From positions 1 to 64,000 of the forward strand of contig DASUXA010000094.1 of NCBI GenBank assembly GCA_036378155.1: a stretch of 64,000 nucleotides of DNA. Direction: 5' to 3'. The DNA comes from DASUXA01 sp036378155. GTDB lineage: Bacteria > Actinomycetota > Actinomycetes > Mycobacteriales > Micromonosporaceae. The notes beneath the pieces are model-generated. The model had not been told where the DNA came from. It saw only the letters and a program-made list of their open reading frames with translations, and did no database searches. Every line of letters starts with the position of its first letter. Position 1 is the first letter of the stretch. This document shows positions 1 to 8,025 of this stretch, in pieces. A program made the position numbers and the translations under genes.

Positions 1-899
1 TTGCTGCCGCTCGGCGCGATCAGGCCACCTACCGCCCCGCCGATGCCCTCCAGCGCCCGGGTGAGCTCCGCCGGCACGATCCACACCTTGTTGGCCTGGC
101 CCTGTGCGATCTGCGGGAGCGCCTGCAGGTACTGGTAGGCCATGACCTTCGAGTCGGGGTTGGCCGCGTGGATCGCGCCGAACACGGTGCTGATCGCCTT
201 GGCCTGGCCTTCTGCCTGCAGGATGCGGGCCTGCCGCTCGCCCTCGGCCCGTAGCACGGCGGCCTGCTGGTCGCCCTGCGCGGTGAGGATCTGGGCCTGC
301 TTCTGGCCCTCGGCGTTCAGGATCGCGGCCCGCTTGTCGCGCTCGGCGCGCATCTGCTTCTCCATCGAGTCGCGGATGCTCGGCGGCGGCTCGATCGCCT
401 TGATCTCCACCCGGGTGACCTTGATCCCCCACCGGCCGGTGGTCTCGTCCAGCACCCCGGACAGGTGGCGGTTGATCTCGTCGCGGCTGGTCAGCGCCTT
501 CTCCAGGTCCATCGAGCCGATCACGTTCCGCAGCGTGGTGACCGTCAACTGCTCGATCGCCTGCAGGAAGTTCGCGATCTCGTACGTCGCCCGGACCGGG
601 TCGACGACCCGGAAGTACAGCACCGTGTCGATCGACACGACCAGGTTGTCAGAGGTGATCACCGGCTGCGGCGGGAAGCTGACCACCTGCTCGCGCATGT
701 CGACCTTGCTGCGGACCGCGTCGATGAACGGCACCAGCAGGTTCAGACCGGGATGAAGGGTGCGGCTGTACCGACCGAGTCGCTCGACCACATCCTCGCG
801 CTGCTGGGGCACGACGCGTACCGAACGCAGCAGAGTGATCACCACGAACAGCGCGACGACCGCACCCAGTACGATCGCGAAAAGCTCTGCGGGATTCAC
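1..899 (-). CDS. SPFH/Band 7 (slipin-type) membrane protein, 3' end outside window
   Basis: Membrane-anchored SPFH (stomatin/prohibitin/HflK) scaffold protein. I read it from a GTG at 899; AAGGA lies 8 nt upstream. One N-terminal hydrophobic helix (AIVLGAVVALFVVITLL) is followed by the Band 7 core (VVPQQREDVVERLGRY, then TLHPGLNLLVPFID). A long Glu/Gln/Ala/Arg-rich coiled coil follows (AERDKRAAILNAEGQKQAQI). About 299 codons are visible with no stop before base 1, so the C-terminus is missing. The upstream gene is an NfeD-like protein whose stop lies 2 nt before this start; nfeD-slipin pairs are a known conserved partnership thought to act in membrane-domain organisation or quality control. 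Family call is secure; the cellular role is inferred. Confidence 0.93.
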   Translation of the reverse strand, partial: MNPAELFAIVLGAVVALFVVITLLRSVRVVPQQREDVVERLGRYSRTLHPGLNLLVPFIDAVRSKVDMREQVVSFPPQPVITSDNLVVSIDTVLYFRVVDPVRATYEIANFLQAIEQLTVTTLRNVIGSMDLEKALTSRDEINRHLSGVLDETTGRWGIKVTRVEIKAIEPPPSIRDSMEKQMRAERDKRAAILNAEGQKQAQILTAQGDQQAAVLRAEGERQARILQAEGQAKAISTVFGAIHAANPDSKVMAYQYLQALPQIAQGQANKVWIVPAELTRALEGIGGAVGGLIAPSGS

Positions 900-901
900 G
901 T

Positions 902-1330
902 CTATTCCTTCCACACCAGGGCTGTCGCGCCCTTGATCTCAATGACCCGGACCCGCTCCCCCGCCTCGAAGACCTGGGTCGCGTCGTACGGTCGAGCGGT
1001 CCACAACTCCCCGTCGATCTTGATGAGTCCGTGGTCGGGGTCGACGCGTTCGAGTACCAGCCCGGAGGCGCCCTCGATCGCCTCCACGCCCGGCGTACGG
1101 CCGGGATGCCGCCCTTCCGCCAGGTGGCGCTGGATGGTCGGACGTACCGCGACCAGCGCGATCACCGACACCAGCGCGAAGACGATGGACTGGGACACCA
1201 GCCCCGCGCCCAGAGCCGCGGCGGCGGCAGCGGCGAACGCCCCGGCGGCGAACATGATCAGTACGAACGTCGTGGTGAACACTTCGGCGATCGCGAGGAC
1301 GATGCCGGCGACGAGCCATACAAGAGGCAC
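902..1330 (-). CDS. NfeD-like C-terminal domain membrane protein
   Basis: Short NfeD protein of 142 aa that lacks the ClpP-like protease domain of long NfeDs. Two or three membrane helices (PLVWLVAGIVLAIAEVF; FVLIMFAAGAFAAAAAAA; IVFALVSVIALVAV) precede a C-terminal OB-fold-like domain of about 60 residues (VEAIEGASGLVLERVDP to IKGATALVW). The GTG at 1330 was chosen because it opens directly on the first helix. The gene sits immediately upstream of the SPFH gene on the same strand with 2 nt between them, so the two are almost certainly co-transcribed and probably form a membrane complex. The function of truncated NfeD proteins is poorly defined; the family assignment is confident. Confidence 0.9.
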   Translation of the reverse strand: MPLVWLVAGIVLAIAEVFTTTFVLIMFAAGAFAAAAAAALGAGLVSQSIVFALVSVIALVAVRPTIQRHLAEGRHPGRTPGVEAIEGASGLVLERVDPDHGLIKIDGELWTARPYDATQVFEAGERVRVIEIKGATALVWKE

Positions 1331-1734
1331 ACCTCGATCGTGACACGCCGACGCCACCCCGACGACGCCAACTTGCCGCCCTGGGTCGCAGGCACCGCAA
1401 CGGCACGAGGTGTACATGCCGAGGTGGGACCACCTGTTGGACGATGGCCTGGCACAGCGCGTCGGGCCTGGATCGCGACGACGCCCGGCGACATGCCGCC
1501 GGCAGCGACCGCCACCGCCGATCGTGCGACCAGGTTCGACCGCGGCGACTGCAATCGAGGGTCCGCCGGCCTGGAGCAAATATGCTGCGAGCAGCATATT
1601 CCGTCACCGTCATATCCAGGACGGGAGTGGTCGTGGCATGGTCCGTGCTCGTGGTGGAGCCCGCCTTGTCCTGGCTGCATCAACCACGCCGTACCGACCG
1701 GCGCACCCTGATGCTCATCCAGCCAGGCGATTGA
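1331..1734. other. Intergenic stretch without a convincing gene
   Basis: About 400 bases between the nfeD start and a decayed methyltransferase. Open frames exist on both strands but their translations are Arg/His-rich and show no recognisable family motif. The only clear element is the perfect inverted repeat at 1579-1600. Given the adjacent gene remnant, this may be the scar of a deletion. Confidence 0.6.
1579..1600. promoter_or_regulatory. Perfect 10-bp-arm palindrome, operator-like
   Basis: AATATGCTGC (1579-1588), GA, GCAGCATATT (1591-1600). The arms match perfectly and are AT-rich at their outer ends in otherwise GC-rich DNA, as expected of an operator for a dimeric repressor (TetR, MarR or PadR type). 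No regulator or intact target gene lies nearby; the nearest downstream sequence is a methyltransferase remnant. Confidence 0.5.
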
Positions 1735-2031
1735 GGCGTTGAGCGTCGAAGGTCCGGCGCTGGGTCGGCCGCTGGTCGACACGGTCAAGGGTTCCTCGCC
1801 ATCGAGCGCCGGAGCGTCACCGTCGACCGGTTCGCCGACGGCGCGGCGTTCCGCGACTTCTTCAAGGCGAACTACGGACCGACGGTGGCGGCGTACCGGT
1901 ACCTCGCCGACGATGCCGACCGGGTCGCGGCGCTCGACCGGGACCTCGCGGCGCTGGGCGACCGCCACGCGACCGGGTCCGGGCGGATGGCGTGGGAGTA
2001 CCTGCTGGTCACGGCGCGTCGGCGCGGCTGA
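1735..2031 (+). pseudogene. C-terminal remnant of a SAM-dependent methyltransferase
   Basis: The frame ending at TGA 2029-2031 encodes VTVDRFADGAAFRDFFKANY, then a GPTVAAYRYLADDADR segment, and ends in WEYLLVTARRRG. This is the C-terminal end of class I methyltransferases of the ubiquinone-biosynthesis-like type. The frame is open back to 1735 but has no usable start with a ribosome binding site, and the SAM-binding Rossmann portion (about 170 residues) is absent. Sequence resembling the family starts near 1800. I therefore call it a 5'-truncated pseudogene left by a deletion. A TTG or CTG start making a short peptide cannot be excluded. Confidence 0.65.
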
Positions 2032-2132
2032 GCGCGATCTGTCGGCGGTCCAGGTGAGGATGGACGTGGGCATGCCGGGCGACCGCGCCGTCGACGGGGA
2101 TGCCGGACCGACGTCTTCACGGGAGGTACCAG

Positions 2133-2579
2133 GTGGGCGAGCAGCCACCCCTTGCGAACACCATCACCTTGGGTGTCACCGACTTCGCGCGGCAACGGCG
2201 CTTCTACCTCGACCTCGGCTGGTCGCTGGTCTTCGACGGGGAAGACTTCGCCGCGTTCGAACTGCGCGGCGCGGTCCTGGCGCTGTTCCCTGTCGACAAA
2301 CTGGGGGCGGACGGTCACGCCGCGCCGGACCCGGGTCGCGGCGGGATCCGGTTCAGCATCATCGTCAACGTCGACACCCCTGAAGGGGTCGACCAGATCG
2401 TCGAACGCGCGTCGCGCGCGGGCGCGCGGATCACGAAGGCGCCGACGGACGCGGAGTTCTTCGAGGGCCGCTCCGCGTACTTCGCCGATCCGGAGGACAA
2501 CTACTGGGAGGTCGCCTGGGCACCGCCGGACAATCCGGTGGTGGTGGCGGCGCGACGCGCCGCCGGGCTCGCCGACTGA
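2133..2579 (+). CDS. VOC family (glyoxalase/bleomycin-resistance fold) protein
   Basis: A 148-aa vicinal-oxygen-chelate protein with two beta-alpha-beta-beta-beta modules: ANTITLGVTDFARQRRFYLD at the N-terminus, and GGIRFSIIVN leading to AYFADPEDNYWEVAWAP at the C-terminus. The GTG at 2133 was chosen because GGGAGG ends about 6 nt upstream; a longer ATG start at 2100 lacks a good site. Members of this family include glyoxalases, dioxygenases and drug-binding proteins, and no residue pattern here fixes the substrate. The last 79 bases overlap the 3' end of the convergent PfkB kinase gene, so the two genes share coding DNA on opposite strands. Confidence 0.88.
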   Translation: MGEQPPLANTITLGVTDFARQRRFYLDLGWSLVFDGEDFAAFELRGAVLALFPVDKLGADGHAAPDPGRGGIRFSIIVNVDTPEGVDQIVERASRAGARITKAPTDAEFFEGRSAYFADPEDNYWEVAWAPPDNPVVVAARRAAGLAD

Positions 2580-3457
2580 CTGAGCAGGCTGTCCCGGTCG
2601 ATGGGGTCGATCACCGTACTCGGAACTGTGCACGCGTGCGCTCCGGCGACCGACCCGTACCGCAGGCACGTGGCGACCGGCGCACCGGCGAGCCACCCGT
2701 ACAGGAAGCCGGACACGAACGCGTCGCCCGCGCCGTTGGAGTCGACCACCGGCGCGGGCGGGGTGACGGCACGGTACCGGTACGCCTCGTCCTCGCCGCG
2801 TACCAGGGCGAATCCGCCCTCGGCGGCGACCGTGACGACGACGATCCGGGCGCGGCCGGCGGCCAGCACCCGCCGTGCGGTGGCGACCGGGTCGGTCAGC
2901 GCGGTCGCGGACAGGAAGACCAGGTCCGCACCGCGCGCGAAGACCTCGTGGTACGGGTCCTCGCCGTCCCAGTTGTGCAGGTCCGTGGAGATCGTCGCGG
3001 GCGAGTCCGCCAGCGACTCGACCGCGTGCTGGCAGGGGTGGGTGATGCTGACGTGGACCAGTCGGGCGGTCGCCGCGTGCGCAGCGACGACCTCGGGCGG
3101 CAGCCGGTCGCCGTCGTCGCCCCGGCTGCCGTCGTACAGCGACAGCCGCCGACCCTGCGGGTCGACCAGGTTGACCGCGCGCTTGGTGCCGGCGGGTGTC
3201 GGCACCGCGACCAGCGGCACGTCGTACCGCGCGTGCAGGTCCCGGACCAGGTCGCCCTCGCGGTCGTCGCCGAGGACGTCGATGTGGGTGACCGCGAGCC
3301 CGAGCGCACGCAGCCCGATCGCCACGTTGTCGCCGGTCTGCCCGGCTCGGGTCTCGATCGCGGGTACCAGGTAGCTGTCCCGGTACGGCAGCGGCAGTTC
3401 CGGCACGTACACGACGGTGTCGACGCCCGCGCCGCCGAGCACCACGACGTCGCTCAT
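2501..3457 (-). CDS. PfkB/ribokinase-family carbohydrate kinase
   Basis: ATP-dependent sugar (or nucleoside) kinase of 318 aa. The N-terminal PfkB signature is present (GGAGVDTVVYVPELPLP, then AGQTGDNVAIGLRALG). The C-terminal anion-hole/catalytic motif DSNGAGDAF supplies the catalytic Asp of the GAGD box. The ATG at 3457 overlaps the stop of the upstream amylase gene by 4 bp (ATGA), so translation is probably coupled. An amylase-kinase operon suggests it phosphorylates a sugar released by the amylase, but the acceptor cannot be read from sequence. A C-terminal tail of about 28 residues beyond the usual end of the fold is the part encoded opposite the VOC gene. Confidence 0.9.
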   Translation of the reverse strand: MSDVVVLGGAGVDTVVYVPELPLPYRDSYLVPAIETRAGQTGDNVAIGLRALGLAVTHIDVLGDDREGDLVRDLHARYDVPLVAVPTPAGTKRAVNLVDPQGRRLSLYDGSRGDDGDRLPPEVVAAHAATARLVHVSITHPCQHAVESLADSPATISTDLHNWDGEDPYHEVFARGADLVFLSATALTDPVATARRVLAAGRARIVVVTVAAEGGFALVRGEDEAYRYRAVTPPAPVVDSNGAGDAFVSGFLYGWLAGAPVATCLRYGSVAGAHACTVPSTVIDPIDRDSLLSQSASPAARRAATTTGLSGGAQATSQ

Positions 3458-5289
3458 CCGGCGTGTCCCAGTCGCCAGACCCGCACGGCGGGTCCGTCGC
3501 CGGGTAGCGTCACCCAGCCGTCCACCGGGGTGACGGTCGGCGCGTCGTACACCCCGGTCAGGGTGGCGTCGAGCGGCAGCGTGATCGGGTCGGTGGTCGC
3601 CCGGACGGCGAGGACCAGCAGCGCCTTGTCGGCGGTCTCCCGGAAGTAGGCGATCGCGTCGGAGCCCACGTACACCCAGCGCAGCCCGCCGTGCCGCAGC
3701 GCCGGTTCGCTCGCCCGCAGCCGGATCAGCGCCCGGTGCGCCGCGTAGGTCTGCTCGTCGCGGTCGCCGGGGCGGTGCCACGGCATCGGGGTCCGGGCGT
3801 GCTCGCCGTTGCGCCCGGTCAGCCCCCACTCCGAGCCCCCGCAGATCATCGGGGTGCCTGGCAGGGTCATCTGGACGCCGACGCCCACCAGGTGCCGCTC
3901 CCGCGACCCGGCGACGGTGCGGAACCGCGCGATGTCGTACGAGTCGAGGTAGTGCCACGAGTGGACCCGCGACCGCCACGACGTGCGAGCGGCGAACGCG
4001 CGCATGGTGCGCACCACGCTGCGCCCGTCGCGGCGCGGCACTCCGCCCGGTACCCCGATGAAGTCCGGCAGGTCGAGGTCGTCGCCGCGCAGCCAGGTCC
4101 ACATCGGACGGGTGAAACCCGCCTGGTACATCGTGCCCTGCCAGCCGTCGGCGTCCAGGTCGGCGGTGACGTCGTGGGTGTGCTCGGCGATCAGCGCCGC
4201 CTGCGGATTGGCCGCCGTGACGGCGCGCCGCAGGTGCGCCGCGATCTTGTGGTTGTGGTCCTCACCGGCGCGGCGACCGGTCATGTTCGCCACGTCCACC
4301 CGCCACCCGTCGTACACGTCGAGCCAGCGCCGCATCACGCCGGTGATCCGCTCCCGGACCAACGCGCTGCCCCAGTTGAGTTTCGGCAGGCTGGGCACGC
4401 CGTACCAAGCCTCGTAGCCGCCGCCGTCGAAGTAGAACATCGACCGTTCCGGTGCGTCGGGGTCCGCCTTCGCCGCCTGGAACCATTCGTGCCGGTCGCC
4501 GCAGTGGTTGGTGGTGATGTCGCCGAGCAGGCGCATGCCGCGCTCGTGTACCGCGTCGGACAGCCGGCGCAACGCCGCGTCCCCGCCGAGCAGCGGGTCG
4601 ACCCGGTCGAACGTGGACGCGTCGTACCGGTGGTTGGACCCGCCCGGAAACACCGGTCGCAGGTAGATGGTGTTGGCGCCCAGGTCGGCGAGGTGGTCGA
4701 GGTGCTCGACGATGCCGTCGAGGTTCCCGCCGTACACCTGGCGGGGCGTGGCCGGACCGTGCGGCTGTACCGGGTCGGTGTCCCAGTCGCAGGCGATCGC
4801 CCAGTCGGGCAGGCTCGCCGGGTCGAGGGGTCCGGCGGCCGAGGACCGGGCGAACCGGTCCGGGAAGATTTCGTACACGATCGCCTCGCCCAGCCAGCCG
4901 GGTGGCGGGGCGTACGTGACCAGCCGGAAGTCCTCGCTGTCCGGCACGTCGGAGCGGCTGGTGCCGGTCGCGGTCAGCCACCACGGCTCGCCGTCGTCGC
5001 GCAGCAGGTAGAACCGGTACCGGACGACCGGATTGCGCGCCTCGATCTCGACCAGCCACCAGGTGTCGAGTTCCCCGTACCCGGCGACCCGGCGACCGGT
5101 GCGGTCGCGGTCGACGTGCGCCTGGTGGAAGACCGGCTCGCCGTCCGACACTACGCGGACGTACACGGCGTGCACGCCTACCTCCGCCGGCACCCGTACC
5201 CACACGGTGACGGTGTCGCCGAGGCTGGGGGTCATGGTCGACACGTACAGCGGCGAGCCGTCATGGTGCGGCTGGTGAAGGCGATGCAC
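3454..5289 (-). CDS. GH13 alpha-glycosidase (neopullulanase/cyclomaltodextrinase-like)
   Basis: Cytoplasmic glycoside hydrolase of 611 aa with no signal peptide. An N-terminal beta-sandwich (about residues 1-130: LGDTVTVWVRVPAEVGVHAV) precedes the (beta/alpha)8 barrel. Catalytic positions visible are the nucleophile in GWRVDVANMT (about residue 331), the acid/base Glu in ALIAEHTHD (about 369), and the third region in YLDSYDIARF (about 448). This arrangement fits cyclomaltodextrinase, maltogenic amylase or neopullulanase. The GTG at 5289 is preceded 9 nt upstream by TAGATT, so the message may be leaderless; an internal ATG (PSLGDTV) is a possible alternative. It forms an operon with the PfkB kinase. 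A 12-bp palindrome upstream may be its operator. Confidence 0.9.
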   Translation of the reverse strand: MHRLHQPHHDGSPLYVSTMTPSLGDTVTVWVRVPAEVGVHAVYVRVVSDGEPVFHQAHVDRDRTGRRVAGYGELDTWWLVEIEARNPVVRYRFYLLRDDGEPWWLTATGTSRSDVPDSEDFRLVTYAPPPGWLGEAIVYEIFPDRFARSSAAGPLDPASLPDWAIACDWDTDPVQPHGPATPRQVYGGNLDGIVEHLDHLADLGANTIYLRPVFPGGSNHRYDASTFDRVDPLLGGDAALRRLSDAVHERGMRLLGDITTNHCGDRHEWFQAAKADPDAPERSMFYFDGGGYEAWYGVPSLPKLNWGSALVRERITGVMRRWLDVYDGWRVDVANMTGRRAGEDHNHKIAAHLRRAVTAANPQAALIAEHTHDVTADLDADGWQGTMYQAGFTRPMWTWLRGDDLDLPDFIGVPGGVPRRDGRSVVRTMRAFAARTSWRSRVHSWHYLDSYDIARFRTVAGSRERHLVGVGVQMTLPGTPMICGGSEWGLTGRNGEHARTPMPWHRPGDRDEQTYAAHRALIRLRASEPALRHGGLRWVYVGSDAIAYFRETADKALLVLAVRATTDPITLPLDATLTGVYDAPTVTPVDGWVTLPGDGPAVRVWRLGHAG

Positions 5290-5321
5290 GGGAAGCGAAT
5301 CTAGCGTGCGCGAGGTCGGTC

Positions 5322-5333
5322 CTCGCATGCGAG
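5322..5333. promoter_or_regulatory. Perfect 12-bp palindrome upstream of the amylase-kinase operon
   Basis: CTCGCATGCGAG reads identically on both strands and lies 33 bp upstream of the amylase GTG, just behind the likely promoter. Central CG or GC palindromes of this size are common operators for sugar-responsive repressors such as LacI family members; the assignment here is only positional inference. Confidence 0.4.
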
Positions 5334-5411
5334 TCGGCGTCGCGGACCCGCGCCTCGCCATACCGGACATATGCCCGCGACCGGCGGTGGGATATTGTCG
5401 ACGCTCTACAA

Positions 5412-5439
5412 CCCTGGTGATGTGCGTACATCACGAGGG
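5412..5439. repeat. Hairpin repeat with GTGATGT/ACATCAC core
   Basis: CCCTGGTGATGT, loop GCGT, ACATCACGAGGG: 12-bp arms with one mismatch. It lies between the DUF3097 stop and the amylase start. The same core (GTGATGT-GSGT-ACATCAC) occurs at 47702-47719 and a related palindrome at 10870-10885, suggesting a dispersed element. It could terminate DUF3097 transcripts, although there is no T-tract. Confidence 0.6.
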
Positions 5440-5509
5440 CGGTACGCCTGCCGCGACATCCCCCGGCCCGCGCGCCGATTCGACGCGAGAACAGCCCGAC
5501 CCGTGGTGG

Positions 5510-6325
5510 CTACTCGCCAGGCTCGGTGACGAAGTCGATCAGGCGCTCCATCGCGTTGATCAGAGGCGTCCGCACGTCGCGGAAGTCGCGGACGGTACCG
5601 AGGATGCGTCGCCACATCTGCGCCGGTTCCGCCACGCCCACGGCGGCGCACACCCCTTCCTTCCACGGTCGACCCGGCGGCACCTCAGGCCATTCGCGCA
5701 GGCCCAGCCGCGCCGGCTCGACCGCCTGCCAGATGTCGACGTACGGGTGCCCGGTGACCATCACATGCGGCGAGGTGATCGACGCGACGATGCGGCTCTC
5801 CTTCGAGCCGGGCACGAGATGGTCGACGAGTACCCCCAACCGCCGGCGCGGCCCCGGCACGAAGCCGCGCACCGCCTCCGGTAACGCGTCGATCCCGTCC
5901 AGCGGCTCCACGACCACGCCCTCGATCCGCAGATCGTCACCCCAGATCCGCTCGACCAGGGCGGCGTCGTGGATGCCCTCGACCCAGATCCGGCTCGCCC
6001 TCGCGACCCGCGCCGGCTGGGCCGGTACCGCGATCGAACCCGACGCGGTGCGTCGCCGCGCCGGCACCGCCGGCGCGGCGACCGGCCGGCGCAACGTCAC
6101 CGGCTCGCCGTCCAGCAGAAACGCCGCCGGGAGCAGGGGGAACAACCGTCGCTTGCCGTACCGGTCCTCCAGGACCACGGCACCGGAGTCGAATCCGACC
6201 ACGGCTCCGCAGAAACCAGACTCGGCGTCCTCGACCACGAGATCGGGTTCGGCGTCGACCTCCGGTACCACCCGGCGACGGCGCCAGTCCCCGGCGAGGA
6301 CGTCGTCTGAGTACCAGCCCCCCAC
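5510..6325 (-). CDS. DUF3097 family protein
   Basis: A 271-aa actinobacterial protein of unknown function. It opens with YSDDVLAGDWRRRRVVPEV, followed by a Val/Gly-rich beta region (VVLEDRYGKRRLFPLLPAAF), a low-complexity linker (about residues 80-108), and a conserved C-terminal half with ARASRIWVEGIHDAALVERIWG and GVLVDHLVPGSKESRI. The second half resembles Toprim-like folds in overall look (GIHDAALVE...GVLVDHL), so nucleic-acid work is possible, but I would not assign it. The GTG at 6325 fits the family N-terminus. The codon at 5882-5884 reads TTA on this strand (Leu), which is very rare in this window. No operon partner is evident. Confidence 0.85.
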   Translation of the reverse strand: MGGWYSDDVLAGDWRRRRVVPEVDAEPDLVVEDAESGFCGAVVGFDSGAVVLEDRYGKRRLFPLLPAAFLLDGEPVTLRRPVAAPAVPARRRTASGSIAVPAQPARVARASRIWVEGIHDAALVERIWGDDLRIEGVVVEPLDGIDALPEAVRGFVPGPRRRLGVLVDHLVPGSKESRIVASITSPHVMVTGHPYVDIWQAVEPARLGLREWPEVPPGRPWKEGVCAAVGVAEPAQMWRRILGTVRDFRDVRTPLINAMERLIDFVTEPGE

Positions 6326-6429
6326 GTCACCGGACCCTAGCCCGACGGTGCGACCCGCTCACGGCGGCGCGCCGGGCGGCGGTGTCGCGTCACGCGACAC
6401 CGCCGCTGTCAGCACGTACCCTTGCCTGC

Positions 6430-7212
6430 ATGTCGTTCGCCGCCGATGTCACGACGCTCGGCACGCGCCGGTCGGTCCGGCTCGTCGCCTGGGCGCGTGC
6501 GTGGCGCGCCGGGCTGGTGCCGTACGACGAGCTCGCCGAACAGATCGCCGGCGGCGAGGAGCACATGGTCGCGGACGCGCCCGGCACCTGGACCGACGTG
6601 TCGCTGCGGGACGCGCTGAGCGCGCTGTCGAAGATCCACCCCGACGAGATCCGGCTGGTGCTGCCGGTACCCGGCGACCCGCGCGGGCTGCCCGGACCGG
6701 GACCGTTCACCGCCGCCGCGCTGCTGGCGGGCGAGGGCGCCCTGGCGGGGGTGTACGGGCTGGTGCCGGAGGTGCGCACGCACACGTCGGGGTCCGGCGA
6801 CACGTTCTCGACGGTGCTGTGGCGGATGTACGAACTGCCCACGGTCCTGCCTCGCGGCTACGAGCCGGGCACCGCCGAGGCGGAAGCCGAGTTGTCGACC
6901 GCGCTGGTCGAGGCGACCCGCGAACTGACCCGGCTCGACGTCGCCCAGTGGCGGCCGGAGTTGGCTGGCGCGCTGGCCGCGTTGCGCCGCCCGGGCAACG
7001 GCGGCGACCTGCCGCCGGGGTACGACCCGCGGGCACGCCGACTGTACGCGCGGGCGAGCCTGCTCGACCGGGTGCTGGTGCTGGCCAGCCACACCGCGCC
7101 GGGTGGCGCGGTCACCGGGTACGAGGCGCGCCGCCGGGACGAGGTGCTGCGCCCGCTGCTCGCCGCCTGCCGTCAAGCCCTCGTCGCCGCCTGCAACGCC
7201 CCGCTGCGCTGA
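6430..7212 (+). CDS. Conserved actinobacterial protein of unknown function
   Basis: I do not recognise a named family. The 260-aa product is acidic and mostly helical. It starts SFAADVTTLGTRRSVRLVAW and contains HPDEIRLVLPVPGDPRGLPG, followed by a Gly/Ala segment, and ends with an Ala/Leu/Arg-rich helical half (TRELTRLDVAQWRPELAGAL). No signal peptide or membrane helix is seen. The ATG at 6430 has no Shine-Dalgarno sequence, but TACCCT sits 8 nt upstream, so the transcript is probably leaderless. It stands alone between DUF3097 (divergent) and the HAD hydrolase (convergent, 33 nt away). GC-rich third positions throughout support real coding. Confidence 0.8.
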   Translation: MSFAADVTTLGTRRSVRLVAWARAWRAGLVPYDELAEQIAGGEEHMVADAPGTWTDVSLRDALSALSKIHPDEIRLVLPVPGDPRGLPGPGPFTAAALLAGEGALAGVYGLVPEVRTHTSGSGDTFSTVLWRMYELPTVLPRGYEPGTAEAEAELSTALVEATRELTRLDVAQWRPELAGALAALRRPGNGGDLPPGYDPRARRLYARASLLDRVLVLASHTAPGGAVTGYEARRRDEVLRPLLAACRQALVAACNAPLR

Positions 7213-7245
7213 CGCGGGTCCGGCCGCGCCCGGTTCGCCCAGCCG

Positions 7246-8025
7246 TCAGATCTCGTCGATGAGGTCGGCGACCGAGTTGACCACGCGGGACGGGCGGTAC
7301 GGAAACCGGTCCACGTCGGTGAGCTGGCTGATCCCGGTCAGCACGAGGATCGTCTCCAGCCCCGCCTCCAGACCGCACAGCACGTCGGTGTCCATCCGGT
7401 CACCGATCATCGCGGTGGTCTCCGAGTGCGCCTCGATCGTGTTCAGCGCCGAGCGCATCATCATCGGGTTCGGTTTGCCCACGAAGTACGGCTCGACGCC
7501 GGTCGCCTTCGAGATCAAAGCGGCGACGGAGCCACATGCCGGCAGCGCGCCCTCGTTCGACGGACCGGTCGCGTCGGGGTTCGTGGCGATGAACCGCGCT
7601 CCGTTGTTGATCAGGCGGATCGCGGTGGTGATCGCCTCGAAGCTGTACGTGCGGGTTTCGCCGAGCACCACGTAGTCGGGCTGGTGGTCGGTGAGGATGT
7701 ACCCGACGGCGTGCAGCGCCGTGGTCAGCCCCGCCTCACCGATCACGTACGCGGTGCCGTCCGGTCGCTGATTCTGCAGGAACTGGGCGGTCGCCAGCGC
7801 CGAGGTCCAGATCCGGTGCTCCGGTACGTCGAAACCCATCCGGCTCAGCCGGGCGTGCAGGTCGCGTGGGGTGTAGATGGAGTTGTTGGTCAGTACCAGG
7901 AACGGTTTGCCGCTCTCGCGCAGCCGACCGATGAACTCGGGGGCGCCGGGTACCGGTTGCCCCTCGTGGACCAGTACCCCATCCATATCGGTCAGCCAGG
8001 ACTCCACCGGCTTGCGTTCGGTCAT
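7246..8025 (-). CDS. HAD-IIA phosphatase (NagD-like)
   Basis: A 259-aa HAD superfamily phosphatase of the IIA cap class. Motif I is DMDGVL (nucleophile D13, acid D15). Motif II Thr is in VLTNNS, the Lys is in YFVGKPNPMMM, and motif IV is GDRMDTD. The IIA cap lies between motifs II and III, as in NagD and p-nitrophenylphosphatase. Likely substrates are nucleotide or sugar phosphates, possibly as a metabolite-repair enzyme. Its ATG overlaps the hemH stop by 4 bp, so it is the last gene of the fabG-inhA-hemH operon. That coupling to heme and fatty-acid genes does not by itself indicate a substrate. Confidence 0.9.
   Translation of the reverse strand: MTERKPVESWLTDMDGVLVHEGQPVPGAPEFIGRLRESGKPFLVLTNNSIYTPRDLHARLSRMGFDVPEHRIWTSALATAQFLQNQRPDGTAYVIGEAGLTTALHAVGYILTDHQPDYVVLGETRTYSFEAITTAIRLINNGARFIATNPDATGPSNEGALPACGSVAALISKATGVEPYFVGKPNPMMMRSALNTIEAHSETTAMIGDRMDTDVLCGLEAGLETILVLTGISQLTDVDRFPYRPSRVVNSVADLIDEI

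Noticed and set aside
1258..2148. 296-codon minus-strand frame across nfeD and the methyltransferase remnant
   Set aside because: It overlaps the nfeD gene in another frame and shows no conserved motif. A few stretches look protein-like (WLDEHQGAPVGTAWLMQPG), but not enough to call a gene.
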